DNA of 64,000 bases from Aquarana catesbeiana (Eukaryota > Chordata > Amphibia > Anura > Ranidae). Location: positions 100,110,353 through 100,174,352 of the forward strand of contig NC_133327.1 in assembly GCF_042186555.1 (NCBI RefSeq). The letters are read 5' to 3'. The stretch's first letter is position 1; the number at the start of each line of letters is the position of its first letter. This document shows, in pieces, positions 33,572 to 44,586 of this stretch. Below the pieces are notes generated by a model that saw nothing but the letters and a program-made list of their open reading frames with translations, had not been told where the DNA came from and did not search any database. A program made the translations under genes and the position numbers.

Positions 33572-34547
33572 CCAATCGAGGTGACACTCGACAACCTTGA
33601 TCTCCCTCCTCACCCATAATTTCTGCCTCCACAAGGGTACGCGGCAAGGATGCCCACTATCCCTGCTCCTATTTAATATTGCACTAGAACCCCTATCCAG
33701 ATATTTAGCCCAATCAGCCCCCCTTCATGGCATTAAAGTTGGTAAACACAACTTATGCACTTCCCTTTTTGTAGACCATGTCCTTATATTCTCAGCTAAT
33801 CCCTCCTCAGACATGTCCACTATCAAAAAGATATTTGATAAATTTAGATCCTGCTCAGGCCTCCATATCAACTATAGTAAGAGCGAAATCCTTCCCATAG
33901 GTACTCTCTCCACTCCACCCTGGGCCCAACACTCACACACTATTTTTTTAGTAGCCAAGTCCCACATCACCTATCTAGGAATCAAAATAGGGAAACTACC
34001 CTCCTCTTTATACAACCTCAACTATCCCCCGCTGATCACTAAAATATCTCAGGAACTAGTCAATTGGATGGATCGGCCCCTCTAGTTCCTGGGAAGATGT
34101 CACCTGGTAAAAATGGTCAGTTTTGCGAGATTACTATACCCTCTGCAACACAAAGATATCAAACTTCTAAATTCAGCCTTTTCAAAATTCCTATGGCAAA
34201 ACAAAAGACCGCGTTTAGCCTTAAAGAAATTACATCTTCCCAGATGCGAGGGGGGAGTTAGCCTCCCAAATGTTAGAACTTATAACTTGGCATGTCTATT
34301 GAGAACTAACCTGGACTGGATATCACAATCTTCCTGTTATTCCAATTACTCCATGGAAACCGAAATGGCCCAACCTTATTCTTTAGTGGCCCTTCTCCAC
34401 TGCAAATGGAAATCAATCCCCCCTCCATACCAACACAACCTACTGCTGAGAGACACCGCTATTGCCTGGAGAGAAGTCAGTAAAATCCTCCTTTCCTGTC
34501 TATCCACCTACCAATTCAAGGGAACCCTAGTTTCCCTCCTGGTCTGA
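33572..34547 (+). pseudogene. L1-type ORF2 fragment: reverse transcriptase C-terminal part
   Basis: One frame reads HKGTRQGCPLSLLLFNIALE (33630-33690), the RT block that in L1-type enzymes is GxRQGCPLSPLLFNI. It is followed by SLFVDHVLIFSA (33760-33795), where the family has F/YADDxxxF; one of the two catalytic aspartates is histidine here. Then LHINYSKSE and a thumb region end at an in-frame TAG at 34083-34085. The same frame resumes after the stop (FLGRCHLVKMV, then LLYPLQHKDIKLLNSAFSKF) to a TGA at 34545. It is therefore interrupted by a nonsense change and has a mutated active site. It would be the polymerase for retrotransposition in an intact element; this copy is dead. Confidence 0.92.
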
Positions 34548-35576
34548 AACACAAACCTTTCATCGTCTGGCAGGAAAAAGGCCTCACGAAATTCTCCTCC
34601 CTATGTGAAAAGTAAACAGGGCATCCTCTACCCTTCTCGACCATAGCTGAATCCTTCTCACTTCCCCAAGCCCATGCCTTCCACTTTAAACAATGCATCG
34701 CATTCTTAAAGGCCACATGCAAAGATGACCAGAAGAGATTTACACCAAATATCACAGACCAAATGCTCCTGGACAACTCCTATAAAATCCCCGACATCTA
34801 TAAACCTCTTCTACGAGAGACCACCCCTCCTCTGGCCTCTTCATCAGTAGCCAACTGGGGAAAAGACTTCCTGGATTCAGACCTGGTGGAAAAAATTCTT
34901 CAAGGCCTCAATAAAGTACAACAATTAACTCCCAATGAAATATGGAGAGAAACTCAACTAAAGATCACACATCGAGCCCACATACCCTTCCTATATTTCA
35001 AAACAGAACAGAGCAAGGCCTGATGCCCCTTCTGTAACCAACTGAGGCCATCCCTGACCCATCGCTTCTGGACATGTTCCTTTATATCTACCTTCTGGGA
35101 CCAGGTCTTATCTTACATCTTCAAAGTAACCCTACTAAAGCTACCTAAGGATCCGCTGCTTCTCATCTTCGGTCATTGGGATCCCCAATTTGCTGCCATG
35201 GTCCCAAACTACAATTACAAACACCACTGGAATCCATAACAAACCCCCCTCCCACAAAGATTGGTCGTTGATCTGTCTTCTAATTGCACGGAGAACCATA
35301 TTGAAACACTGGACTTCATCGCTTCCTCCTACTATCACTCAAATCAAACGAGAGCTCCTTCTCTTACTATTTAAAGGCCGACTTAATACTGACTTCAAAC
35401 AGGAAACATCCAGCACTCGCTTCTATACCAAGTGGCAAACCTTTATGCTCTCAGCACTTCCTCCAGAAGAACTAGCCAACCTCGACCAATACACGTTCTC
35501 TTATTTTGGAACTCCACCTTCAACTCCGGGGGATACGGTCCCCCCCAACGAAAACCCCACAACCAGCGGAATTTAG
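34548..35576 (+). pseudogene. L1-type ORF2 fragment: C-terminal domain with zinc-knuckle
   Basis: After a frameshift near 34543 the text continues (KHKPFIVWQEKGLTKFSS), then in another frame from about 34700 to 35020 (AFHFKQCIAFLKATCKD, then ETQLKITHRAHIPFLYF). A TGA at 35021-35023 falls directly before the knuckle CPFCNQLRPSLTHRFWTC (35024-35077), the C-x2-C-x8-H-x4-C motif of L1-type C-termini. A further shift near 35190 leads to DWSLICLLIARRTILKHWTS and GRLNTDFKQETSSTRFYTKW, with the frame ending at 35576. The order and motifs match L1/Tx1-clade ORF2 tails. Several stops and shifts show long decay. Confidence 0.88.
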
Positions 35577-36237
35577 CTCCCTCTGGTTACAACCGGCACC
35601 ACAAGCTCCCCCCACAGGTTCTCAACTCAATAGCTCCATCCCTCTTCATCATCAGACTGAACAAAACCAAACCCTCATGGAGCCCCCCCTCCCCTTTTTA
35701 TTCCTACTACAAGGATGATTTCGCACCACCTTTTCTACCTCCCTCCCCTCTACTCACACCAACCACCTCACCCACCTCCTGTTGTTCTCATTTGCTGTTT
35801 CTTGCAAACCTAGGAGTTTATGATAAACAGATCCATCCAGGTAATCTCTTATTGTTGATAACTATTGCCCGGTTGTGTTATGGACATCTCCTTTAGTTAT
35901 CCCATTCTGGTATGTATGTCTACAACCCCTAGAATATTATGTTACCTTGCTTACCTAAAATATTCTGTAAAATGTTCTTACAAATGCTGTTGTCAATATT
36001 TTCGGTCTTTATATCTTAATAAAAACTCTTTAAAAAAAATACAACATGGAAATGAATAATCTCTTAAACAATCAGAAGTCAATGCAATTGTTTTTTCTTT
36101 CATCTGCTTGTGATTGGATTCTGTTAGTATGGGTGCTGTTGTGTAGCACAGCAGTTCTGTGAGTGCAGGTAATGGCTTAAGTGTAAGTAAACCCCCCTAT
36201 CGTTTTCAGCCAAGGAAGCTGCCATCTTTGCCTCTGT

Positions 36238-37543
36238 TTAACCACTTCAATACCAGGCACTTAGACACCTTCCCGCCCAGACCAATTTTCAGCTTTCAGC
36301 GCTGTCGCAATTTGAATGACAATTGCGCGGTCATGTTACACTGTACCCAAACAAATTTTTTATCATTTTGTTCCCACAAATAGAGCTTTCTTTTGGTGGT
36401 ATTTGATCACCTCTGCGGTTTTTATTTTTTGCGCAACAAATAAAAAAAGACCGAAAATTTAAAAAAAAAACAAGTTTTTCTTTGTTTCTGTTAAAACTTT
36501 TCTGTAAATAAGTACGTTTTCTTCTTCAATGACGGGCACTGATATGGCTGCACTGACGGGCACTGACGGGCACTGATACGGCGGCACTGATGGGCACCGA
36601 TGAGGTGGCACCAATGAGGTGGCACTGATGAGGTGGCACTGACGGGCACTGATGATGGGCACTGATAGGCAGCACTGATGGGCACTGATAGGCGGCACTG
36701 ATGGGCACTGATAGGTGGCACTGGTATGCGGCACTGATGGGCACTCATAGGTGGCACAGATGGGCACTTATAGGCGGCACTGATGGGCACTCATAGGTGG
36801 CATTGATGGGCACTCATAGGTGGCATTGATGGTTACTTATGGGTGGCACTGATAGTTGGCACAGATGGGCATGGATGGGCACTGATTAATGGGCACAGAT
36901 GGGCACTGACAGGTGGCATGAATGGACACTGATGGGTGGCACTGATGGCACTGCTTTTTTGCAGTGATGCCCGGCCCCTAAGGGTGGCATTGCTGGGCAT
37001 CACTTCAACATAATGGTGCCAATCAGTGCCCATTTGTGGGCACTGATTGGCACAGATTTGGCACACTGGGCACATGTGGATGGCCATGGGGTACATACCT
37101 GGCCATCCACATGTTGCCCCTTCCCTGGTGGTCCTAGTGGCGATCCCTGGTGGTCCAGTGTGGTGATCTGAGGGGGGGCTGCACTGATAAACAATCAGCG
37201 CAGACCCCCCCTGCCAGGAAAGCCGCCGATCGGCTCTCCTCTAATCGCGTCTGTCAGACGCGAGTGAGGAAGAGCCGATCAACGGCTCTTCCTATTGACA
37301 GCGTGATCAGCCGTGATTGGACACGGCTGATCACGTGGTAAAGAGCCTCCGGCGGAGGCTTTTTACCAAGATCAGTGTAGCGGTGTGTCAGACTGACACA
37401 CCGCTCCACCGATCGCCGCGATGCGCGCCCCCGGGGGCGCGCTGCGGCATGTTATCCTGCTGGACGTCATATGACGTCCAGTCAGGATAACAGAACCACT
37501 TCCCGGACGTCAATCCGCTATAGGGCGGGCGGGAAGTGGTTAA
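36238..37543 (-). mobile_element. Non-autonomous piggyBac-type element, minus orientation (copy P6)
   Basis: TTAA at 36238-36241 and 37540-37543. On the minus strand it starts CCACTTCCCGCCCGCC, passes a TGACGTCATATGACGTCC-type palindrome near 37470, another palindrome with GATCAGCCGTG near 37310, then a CAGTGCC minisatellite, then the family 3' block GGTGATCAAATACCACC then AAAGAAAGCTCTATTTG near 36400, and ends AAGTGG. This is the same order as P8 and P2, with the transposase missing. Confidence 0.9.
36530..37000 (-). repeat. CAGTGCC minisatellite in piggyBac copy P6
   Basis: On the minus strand units such as CAGTGCCCATCAGTGCCGCC and TATCAGTGCC repeat for about 470 bp, as in P2 and P8. The minus-strand open frames of about 100 residues here are repeat artefacts. 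Confidence 0.9.
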
Positions 37544-37700
37544 GCTACAACTGCCATGATGCTGCACATGTGATCAGTTTAGACACCAGCCATTGGATGG
37601 TTTGACAGTTTGGTTGAGCACACAACCAGTGGGAGTGTTACATTTCCGGCACATGCCGGAAATTAAACTGTTTTATGGATGAGTTTACTTCCGCTTTACT

Positions 37701-39990
37701 GAGTGTCTGTTCTAAATGTTTTTTTTCTCTAGTTCCTTATATTGTACTGATTACTGGTCACTGAGGCCTAAAACAGTAGGTGTCGTGGAGCTAGATGAGG
37801 CCCTCAGTTCACAGTTTAAAAAAACACTACCACGATTTGTGATACTAAATGATTTAGTAAGAGGAATTCCTCTTACCCAATTTAGTGTACAGAGCCAGGG
37901 CGTTTTTCCTCAGCAAGCACGTTTAGAGAGAGACCCTGGATGAGATCTATGGTGAAGGAGCCTGGAGCGGTACCTCCTGTGTTTTTTAAATTAATTAGCT
38001 CCTAAATAATTGTGGTTCTAAGTGATTATATAGCATTGATACTTTCCTTTCCTGTCACCACTGAACACCACACACACAGTAGGAAACCAAAACTTCTGTG
38101 AGTGTCGATCTATATGGTCCCCTGCAGCTCTCACTGGTTCCTCCTGCTGTTTTCCATGTCATGCAGTGACATGGAAAACAATCGAGAGCTGTGAGGCATC
38201 ACAGAGATCATCACTCCCAGAAGTGTGGGTTTCTGAGAGTACGTCAAGGGGACAAGTGGCTTTCAACAATACAGTTGACGGAAGGGCGGGGGGTATATAT
38301 AGTCTTATTTTAGAGCTAGCCCTGACCTGGGATAGTTTAGTGTAGCTCCAGGGTCATTTTAAACTTTTGCCACCACATAACACATACAAGCAATGGCAAA
38401 AAGGGTGGGCTTTAATGCCCACATGCTGCACATATGTTCCCATGGGCAGCTGAGGTTTCTGTGCTCAGAGCACACTCACTGTGTGCTCCCATAGACAGCT
38501 CCCAGTATCTAGTAGTGACTGCCCATCTGCCAATCGTGTGACCACTGTGACAGCCAAGCACTGTGGTCTCATTAATGGGCAGTCCTCCTCGTCTCATGGG
38601 CGCAAAGACTCTGTTAAAGGGAAACCAGAGCTGTATGAAAAGGGGTTAAACATTCAATGGCTTTACAAACAGGATTTGTTCTTTGTAAACAAACAATGCT
38701 TTAGAATCCCAAATGTGAATGTACAACAATTATTAAAGTGTAGGCCATAATGTTTTAATTACCTTCATCTGACAGAATGCTTGACGATGGTACTCTGGGG
38801 TTAAATGATTGGAAAAGGCATATGTTCCACCATCCTTTTTTTTTTTTTTTTTTTTTGTAGGCAAAGAATAAAAGTTGTATATCAAACAGATCCTGGGTTT
38901 GGCGCACACTACAGCTTTTATTGGCCAATTTAACTGGAGTCTTTATTTCTGGAGATAAATGGTAACTTAAGTAAGCATCACAAAAACCAGAAGCATAGCT
39001 CAAAACAAATAATAATTATGGTCAAAGCTCCAGTCAGGGAACAATACATTTCAAATTAGTAGTAATATTCTTCTTTAAAGCATACCCAGTGTCTATTGTG
39101 GAGAACTGAGAGTTTTCAGATGACAGAAAAAAAGTTCAAATGCAGTCGTGCATTTAATACAAACACAAGTGTGGAGCACATGGAGCTTAAGATTCAATCA
39201 AACCTAAAGGCAACAGGGATTATTACACATTTAATGTTTTACAATCCCAGCAGGACTGCAAAAATGTATCTGGGGTGAAGATGTTCTAAGATCTGGTTTT
39301 GGTTTTCCACTAGAGAAAAGCTCATAGGTATGTGCTCAATAACTACTGTATATACAAGCATGGATTAATTATGGCACCATGAGCTTCCTCACAAGGAGAT
39401 TTTCATATTTTTTTAGGTGGGCCTTCCAGTATTTTACATGTTTTCATGAATGCATTCCTGACTTGGCACAATATACAGTAACAATATCTTAAAAGCAATC
39501 TTTTAGCTCCAGTTAAGTGATTTTGCCTAGGCTGAGTTGATTAGTCTTGATGCAGGCATGAGGAAGAATTTCCTTGGTTTCCTCCCCCTATGATGATCAT
39601 GACATCTCTGAGCCACCATCTAGGAAGTAGTAGCTAACCCTGAATGATACCTGAGCAAATATGGATTCATCCTTGCGGAGACAAGTCAGTCATTGTTAGG
39701 GGGAGTACTGAGATCTCAGTAAGAGATTACGCATACCTGTCAGTGTTATAATTACACATAACTTAGCATGCAGGCATTTATAGCAGAACTAAGGGGTTAA
39801 TACCTTTCCAATGATCCCTTGCCAGTGCAAGGTCTTCTGGCATTGTCTTCTGTGTGGCATTCTTCATCCGTCTTTGTTGTCTGGTGCGAGAAAACGTCAC
39901 TCCTGCGCATGTGCAGGAGACCATCATTCTGGCGCACAGAGGAGGACCCAGCACTGTAGAAAAAAGCTGTGCAAAAAAAATAAATATATA
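37701..39990. other. Unassigned sequence, partly unique
   Basis: No gene or clear repeat. About 39090-39300 is unique and AT-rich with TTCAAATGCAGTCGTGCATT, and could be conserved non-coding DNA. About 38155-38185 has a short inverted pair (TTTTCCATGTCA opposite TGACATGGAAAA). Confidence 0.35.
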
Positions 39991-39996
39991 TATACA

Positions 39997-40349
39997 GGGT
40001 GGCACAGTGGTGTAGTGGATAGCACGTTTGCCTAGCAGGAAAAAGGTTCACTGGTTTGAATCCCAACCATGACACTACCTGCCTGGATTTTGCATGTTCT
40101 CCCTGTGCCTGCGTGGGTTTCCTCCGGGTACTCCACTTTCCTCCCACACTCCAATGACATGCTGGTGGGTTAAATGGATCCTGTCTAAATTGGCCCTACT
40201 ATACATGAATGTGAGTTAGGGACTTTAGATTGTAAGCTCCTTGAGGGTAGGGACTGACGTGAATGTATAATATATATGTAAAGCGCTGCGTAAATTGACG
40301 GTGCTATATAAGTTTCTTGAAATAATAATAATAATAATAATAATAATAC
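39997..40349 (+). mobile_element. tRNA-derived SINE
   Basis: The head carries RNA polymerase III promoter boxes in tRNA spacing: an A-box-like TAGTGGATAGC at 40013-40023 and a B-box GGTTTGAATCC at 40053-40063 (consensus GGTTCGAATCC). The body contains GCATGTTCTCCCTGTGCCTG and TTTCCTCCGGGTACTCC. The tail has TTGTAAGCTCCTTGAGGG, AAGCGCTGCG and TATATAAG, then an (AAT)n run. It would be transcribed by polymerase III and copied by a LINE that recognises the tail. It does not fold as a functional tRNA: one box has changed and the acceptor arm is missing. Confidence 0.85.
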
Positions 40350-40367
40350 AGCTGTACATATATATAT

Positions 40368-40535
40368 TCCAAAAGACTGAGCGGCACTCACGGGTCTTGA
40401 GAGGTGAATGAACAGTGAAGATTTTATTTTGACGAGGCACACGCTCATCTTACTCAATCTGTGCCTCATCGATATGTCAAAATTAAATCTTCACTGTGCG
40501 TTCACCTCTCAAGACCCATGAGTGCTAATCTCTTT
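40368..40535. repeat. Inverted repeat with ~70-bp arms
   Basis: The left arm (GGGTCTTGAGAGGTGAATGA, then CAGTGAAGATTTTATTTTGA) pairs with the right arm (TCAAAATTAAATCTTCACTG, then TTCACCTCTCAAGACCC). The loop is short. It resembles the Penelope fold-backs in shape but is too short to classify. A TA-rich microsatellite-like stretch follows at 40617-40672. Confidence 0.75.
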
Positions 40536-40675
40536 TGGGTTGTTTGTACTGTAGTCTTTGCTGTGCGCCCGGGCCGATTTTTTTATCTCTGATGTGTGTG
40601 CAGTGGCAACCACTGGACTATATATATCTATATATAGAAATATATATATCTATAGATATATATAGATATATAACT

Positions 40676-41032
40676 GTTATGCTATTAGGGGCCCTTGTTA
40701 ACCTGAATTTTATTTTAATGATAGCCCAACAATTTTGGTTAATATTTGTGTCACAATGTGGCATTGAAAGGGGAATAAATCTCTCCTAAAGTAAAATGCA
40801 TACATTTAATTTGAGCCTTACATTCCACTATGTTACATAAAGGTCAAATGTTTTAATCAACAGATTAATTGTTATTTACATTTTGTGGTAAATATATGGG
40901 GTGCACAAAGTAAAAATTTGTATTTTCTTTACTATTTATTCCAAAATAAACCATTGAAATAAAAATACATGTATCCAAATTTACTACCAAATGAATGGCT
41001 TACCTGTCCTGAAAAAAACAATATATAATACC
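40676..41032. other. AT-rich unassigned sequence
   Basis: I see no gene or repeat signature here. Confidence 0.4.
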
Positions 41033-41219
41033 TTAGGCTGACCATACATGTTTAGTTTTCTTGTACAATTTTCCTTTAAATTTACTAAAACAATATAATT
41101 TGAGGTCAAAACCAAACAACTTCCAACTGTATCCAATTAGGCAGGCCTTACATGGCATAGTTTAAGGTAAATCTAAAGGAAAATTGTACAAGAGCATTGA
41201 ACATGTATGGCCAGCCTTA
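41033..41219. mobile_element. MITE with TTA target duplication (GGCTG-CCATACATG family)
   Basis: TTA at 41033-41035 and 41217-41219 flank GGCTGACCATACATGTT and the complement of GGCTGGCCATACATGTT. Inner inverted words TTGTACAATTTTCCTTTA and TAAAGGAAAATTGTACAA also pair. PIF/Harbinger-like by ends and duplication. Confidence 0.88.
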
Positions 41220-41288
41220 AGAAAGATTAGAAACATTAATGTGCAAAACTGAGACATTGCCAAAAAAATGCTCAAGGACCCAAGGTGA

Positions 41289-41671
41289 TAAGGGCCCCTT
41301 TCCCACGGGCGGACCGTTTAGGTCCGTCTGTCAGTTTTTTAGGCGGACCTGAACGGATGCTCCATACAGGTCTATGGAGCGACGAATGTCAGCGGTGACA
41401 TGTCCGCTGACATCCGACCCGCTCCGATCCGCTAAAGTATGACAGATGGAAACCCTACTTTTCCATCCGTCTAGCGGATTGAATGAAAACGGACTCTACG
41501 GTCCGTCTTTATCTGATCCCACATAGAGGAGAGCGGCGCTCTGACAGGTCCATGTGTGCAGTGTGCAGAGACAGACCTGTCATCTGCCTGCTCAGCGGGG
41601 ATCGACGGAGCGATCCCCTGCTGAGCAAAGCGGGGCCCGTACACGGACACGTCCATGTGAAAGGGCCCTTA
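41289..41671. mobile_element. Harbinger-type MITE (GGGCCC-TTTC family)
   Basis: Starts GGGCCCCTTTCCCACGGGCG at 41292 and ends with the complement of GGGCCCTTTCACATGGACG at 41668. The neighbouring triplets are TAA and TTA rather than identical. Subterminal GGTCCGTC and GACGGACC words repeat in opposite orientations. Non-coding. Confidence 0.75.
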
Positions 41672-41796
41672 GGGAGACAAAGGCTGGAGACTCAAGTGGC
41701 CAATACGCTTCTCCTGATAAAATAATTTAGATATTTTTGAACAGCCAAGCTCTTCCGCAAATTAGGCATTCCATTTTTTCCTACTGGATAGGTCTT

Positions 41797-41885
41797 AGAC
41801 CCCTTTCATACTGGTGGCAATTGAGTCCGCCTGAAAAACTGACAGGTGAACCCGAACTGTCTGTCAGTGTGAAAGAGACCTTACT
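41797..41885. mobile_element. Very short Harbinger-type MITE
   Basis: AGACCCCTTTCATACTGGTG and the complement of AGGTCTCTTTCACACTGACA frame about 85 bp. It is a minimal internal-deletion product of the same end type as the neighbouring elements. Confidence 0.6.
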
Positions 41886-42469
41886 GTCAATGTTGATTTC
41901 ATCCTGATTAGTATAAGCAGCTGGCTTTGCTGTTTCTCCTTAGCACAAAATGAAACATACGTAGCTTGCATTCAATTTATTAGCTGTGCTTGATGGGGGA
42001 CTTATCAGCCAGGCTTTTTCTCACTCTTCTGTTTTAGCAGATGAGTAAAGAAACTGCAATTGATGGATCTGCATTCATCCATTCACTGATGTGAGCCAAC
42101 ATTTCATATTGACCTTTTTTTTGTAGCTAATTCTCTCTGCTCGTATGAATTTTATTTATTTAAACATAAAGATAAGTCTAAGATCACTGAATGGACACAG
42201 CTTGGAAGACAGGCAGTCTACCACTCTTCTGACTGATGCTGATTATGCAGTGAAATTCGCAGAATTCAATCTGCAGACATTTTTTGGAAAATTGCCCAAT
42301 TTTTTTGTCAGAATTTTGCCTTTTGGTAAAATTCATTGGAGTTAAAGTACCTGTATTGTACATTTATAAAGTATGAAAGTGTCTGTAATTAAGCTAATCC
42401 TATTCACTGAAATCTGAAAAGGATAAGTGACTAGATATAGATGGCTAGATATGGATCAAACTTTGGGGG
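41886..42469. other. Unassigned sequence
   Basis: No gene or recognisable repeat. Confidence 0.4.
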
Positions 42470-42720
42470 GGATTAGCAGAAACCGCCCGAATTTTGATTC
42501 ATGTGTGGGCAGGGTGGTTGTACAGAAGTTGATCTGTCCATCAACTTCCGTACAACCAGCCCATTGCTTTTTTGGATCTTTTATATGATCACTGGTGCTG
42601 GCTATAGCCAGCACCAGTGGACATTGTATTTTGATGGCGGGGAAACCTCTTGCAGTAGTGCAGTGGGAGGGATTCTCCCATCAACACTGTGTTGATGGGG
42701 GAATTGAGCAATTTTCTTCT
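42470..42720. repeat. Cluster of palindromes including a perfect 30-bp palindrome
   Basis: A hairpin at 42515-42558 pairs TGGTTGTACAGAAGTTGAT with ATCAACTTCCGTACAACCA. A perfect palindrome at 42590-42619 has the half-site CACTGGTGCTGGCTA. A third pair, CCCATCAACA opposite TGTTGATGGG, lies at about 42678-42700. Together they look like a MITE core. Confidence 0.85.
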
Positions 42721-42769
42721 CTTCAGACCCTGGTTGAAGGAAAGAAAATTGCATAATATATGGCCTCCC

Positions 42770-43135
42770 TAATGCTGGCCATACACTATACGAAAAATCA
42801 GCCAAACCCATTTTCAAAAAACAAACATTCAGGCGTGAGAGCAAACGATAGTGTCATCATGCAATGACCGATAAATCGTTCAGTGGACATAAATTAATCA
42901 ATTTTTTGTTTGTTATTTTTTACATATACCTAGTGCAAACAGTTCGGACGGGAAGCACATTAAACTTTCAATTTATCGTTCGTTTGGCAGAAAACTTCCA
43001 AACTTGTCCTTCGTTTTTTCAGCTCAAAAACGTCCCAGCGATTTTCGATTTTGTGCCCATTAACTGGCCGAATAACTAAACTAGCCAAATGAGCGAATTT
43101 CAGACGATTTTTCATATAGTGTATGGCCAACATAA
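42770..43135. mobile_element. MITE with TAA target duplication (TGYTGGCCATACAC family)
   Basis: TAA at 42770-42772 and 43133-43135 flank a 360-bp element. Its ends are TGCTGGCCATACACTATACG and the complement of TGTTGGCCATACACTATATG. Inner words TTCGTTTGGC and GCCAAATGAGCG pair. PIF/Harbinger-like. Confidence 0.88.
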
Positions 43136-43164
43136 GCCTACCAGTGTACTCAGTGTTCACACTA

Positions 43165-43590
43165 AGGTTTAATTAAACTGGTGCAGCTGTGCATAGTAAC
43201 TACTTAGCTTCTAGGTTTTATTGTCAATTGTCAATTAAACAAGCTGAATTTAGAATCTGATTGGTTACTATGCACAGCTGCGCCAGATTTTGTGTGCACT
43301 AGTTTTAGTAAATCTCCTCCTTAGAGGGTTAAATTAATGGACTATGTTTGCTAAGACATTGCATTGATAATGCCTTTGTGTGCAGCACAAAGGCATTGGG
43401 GTTTATATACAAAAACTGGAGAGTGGAAAATCTTTTGCGGCTGTACATGGTAGCCAATCAGCTTCTAACTACAGCTTGTTTGATTAAGCTTTTGACAAAA
43501 AAAAAAAAAAAAACTGGAAGCTGATTGGTTTTAATGCAAAGCTGCACCAGATTTTTCACTCTCCAGTTTTAGTAAATCGACCCCATTGTC
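43165..43590. repeat. Two copies of the family A repeat in tandem
   Basis: The first copy (about 43165-43320) reads CTGGTGCAGCTGTGCATAGT through ATTGGTTACTATGCACAGCT to AGTTTTAGTAAATC. The second (about 43400-43590) has AGCCAATCAGCTTCTAAC, an A-run of 18 and CACTCTCCAGTTTTAGTAAA. Each copy is itself roughly palindromic. No protein. Confidence 0.75.
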
Positions 43591-44006
43591 TTCAAGTAAT
43601 GGGGACCTAAATTAAAAAAACATTTTTAGACGGCAAGCCAGGTTTCTTTTGAAAGCTACCTACTTATCAAAGGTTTGCTTCAAAATATGAGTTGCTTTCT
43701 AACTTCGCATTGCAATTGCACATGATAAAAATAAAAAGTCTATTGTTGCTGGCTATTGGGAGTCTATTGTTGCTGGGGGTGTTCATTGTTGCTAGCTACA
43801 GGGGATCTATTTTACTGCCTTTCTTGTTATCATTAACAAATTCTATACAAATTACATAGCACCACAAAATGATACTTGGTTTTTGTATTCTCTAAAAGGG
43901 GCGATGCTTTGAGTTGGGTAGTGGGTGGAGACAAATGGTGGCTCGGAAGGAGAGTTCCTGTACCTATTCACTGAGAAAAAAAGGCCTTGCCATTATTACA
44001 ATATCT
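43591..44006. other. Unassigned sequence
   Basis: No gene seen; contains repeated GTCTATTGTTGCTGG words near 43740-43810. Confidence 0.4.
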
Positions 44007-44194
44007 AACCTCTATAGGGTTGCCACCTCATCCCTTTAAACCCGAACACATATGAATTACACAGGTTCGGAGGCTAATTAAGGTGGTAATTAAACTCACT
44101 TGGTGCCTTACCTGCATTTAATTAGCCTCAGAACCTGTGTAATTCATATGTGTTCGGGTTTAAAGGGATGAGGTGGCAACTCTAAACCTCTATA
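44007..44194. mobile_element. Palindromic MITE with ~10-bp target duplication
   Basis: AACCTCTATA at 44007-44016 and 44185-44194 flank a 168-bp element made of two ~66-bp arms that are nearly perfect reverse complements (GGTTGCCACCTCATCCCTTT and its partner AAAGGGATGAGGTGGCAAC). Only about 35 bp of spacer remains. The duplication length of 8-10 bp suggests hAT or another class with long duplications. Confidence 0.85.
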
Positions 44195-44586
44195 CTGATA
44201 AAATTACAGCTATTTCTGCCTCTGATGTCTATATATGGGGGAGGGCCTATTGACTTCCCTCACACTGATTAGCTGCTACAGATGGTGTGGGAGCTTATTT
44301 TTGGGTCAAGGAGTATGCTAGGAATGATGGGAAGAACTGCAAAGTGGCACAAATCACAATGGAACACAATCTAGAAAAAACATTCTACCATCATGGATCT
44401 GCCCCTATCCGCTTGATCTTTAGTTCGAATGGATTGCTTTTCTCATCTCCAATTATAATTTGCATACTTATGTAACTTGTCTTTCATTGTCTCCACAGAT
44501 TCTGTGTATGTAAGAATGTACTTTTATTTTTCTGTATAGCAATGAGAGTTGCTAAAAGAAAATAAAAATAACCATTGCTCCAATTA
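44195..44586. other. Unassigned sequence
   Basis: No gene seen. The frame at 44287-44475 (62 residues) has no family resemblance that I recognise. Confidence 0.4.

Larger units (their letters stand above)
33548..36050 (+). mobile_element. 5'-truncated L1-superfamily LINE with 15-bp target duplication
   Basis: AAAATACAACATGGA occurs at 33548-33562 and again at 36036-36050. The insert begins inside the reverse transcriptase part of ORF2 and ends ATCTTAATAAAAACTCTTT with a short A-run, including an AATAAA signal. Direct flanking repeats, 5' truncation and an A-rich 3' end are the marks of target-primed reverse transcription. The copy lacks ORF1, the endonuclease and the N-terminal reverse transcriptase. 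The decayed coding parts are listed separately. Confidence 0.95.
36185..37700. mobile_element. Host MITE interrupted by piggyBac copy P6
   Basis: GTAAGTAAACCCCCCTATCG (36183 on) and ATGAGTTTACTTCCGCTTTA (to 37698) form imperfect inverted ends. The piggyBac copy entered between them at a TTAA. The interior left by the insertion is non-coding. Confidence 0.55.

Noticed and set aside
40013..40063. tRNA gene
   Set aside because: Only A- and B-box-like promoter sequence of a SINE head; B-box altered and no full cloverleaf.
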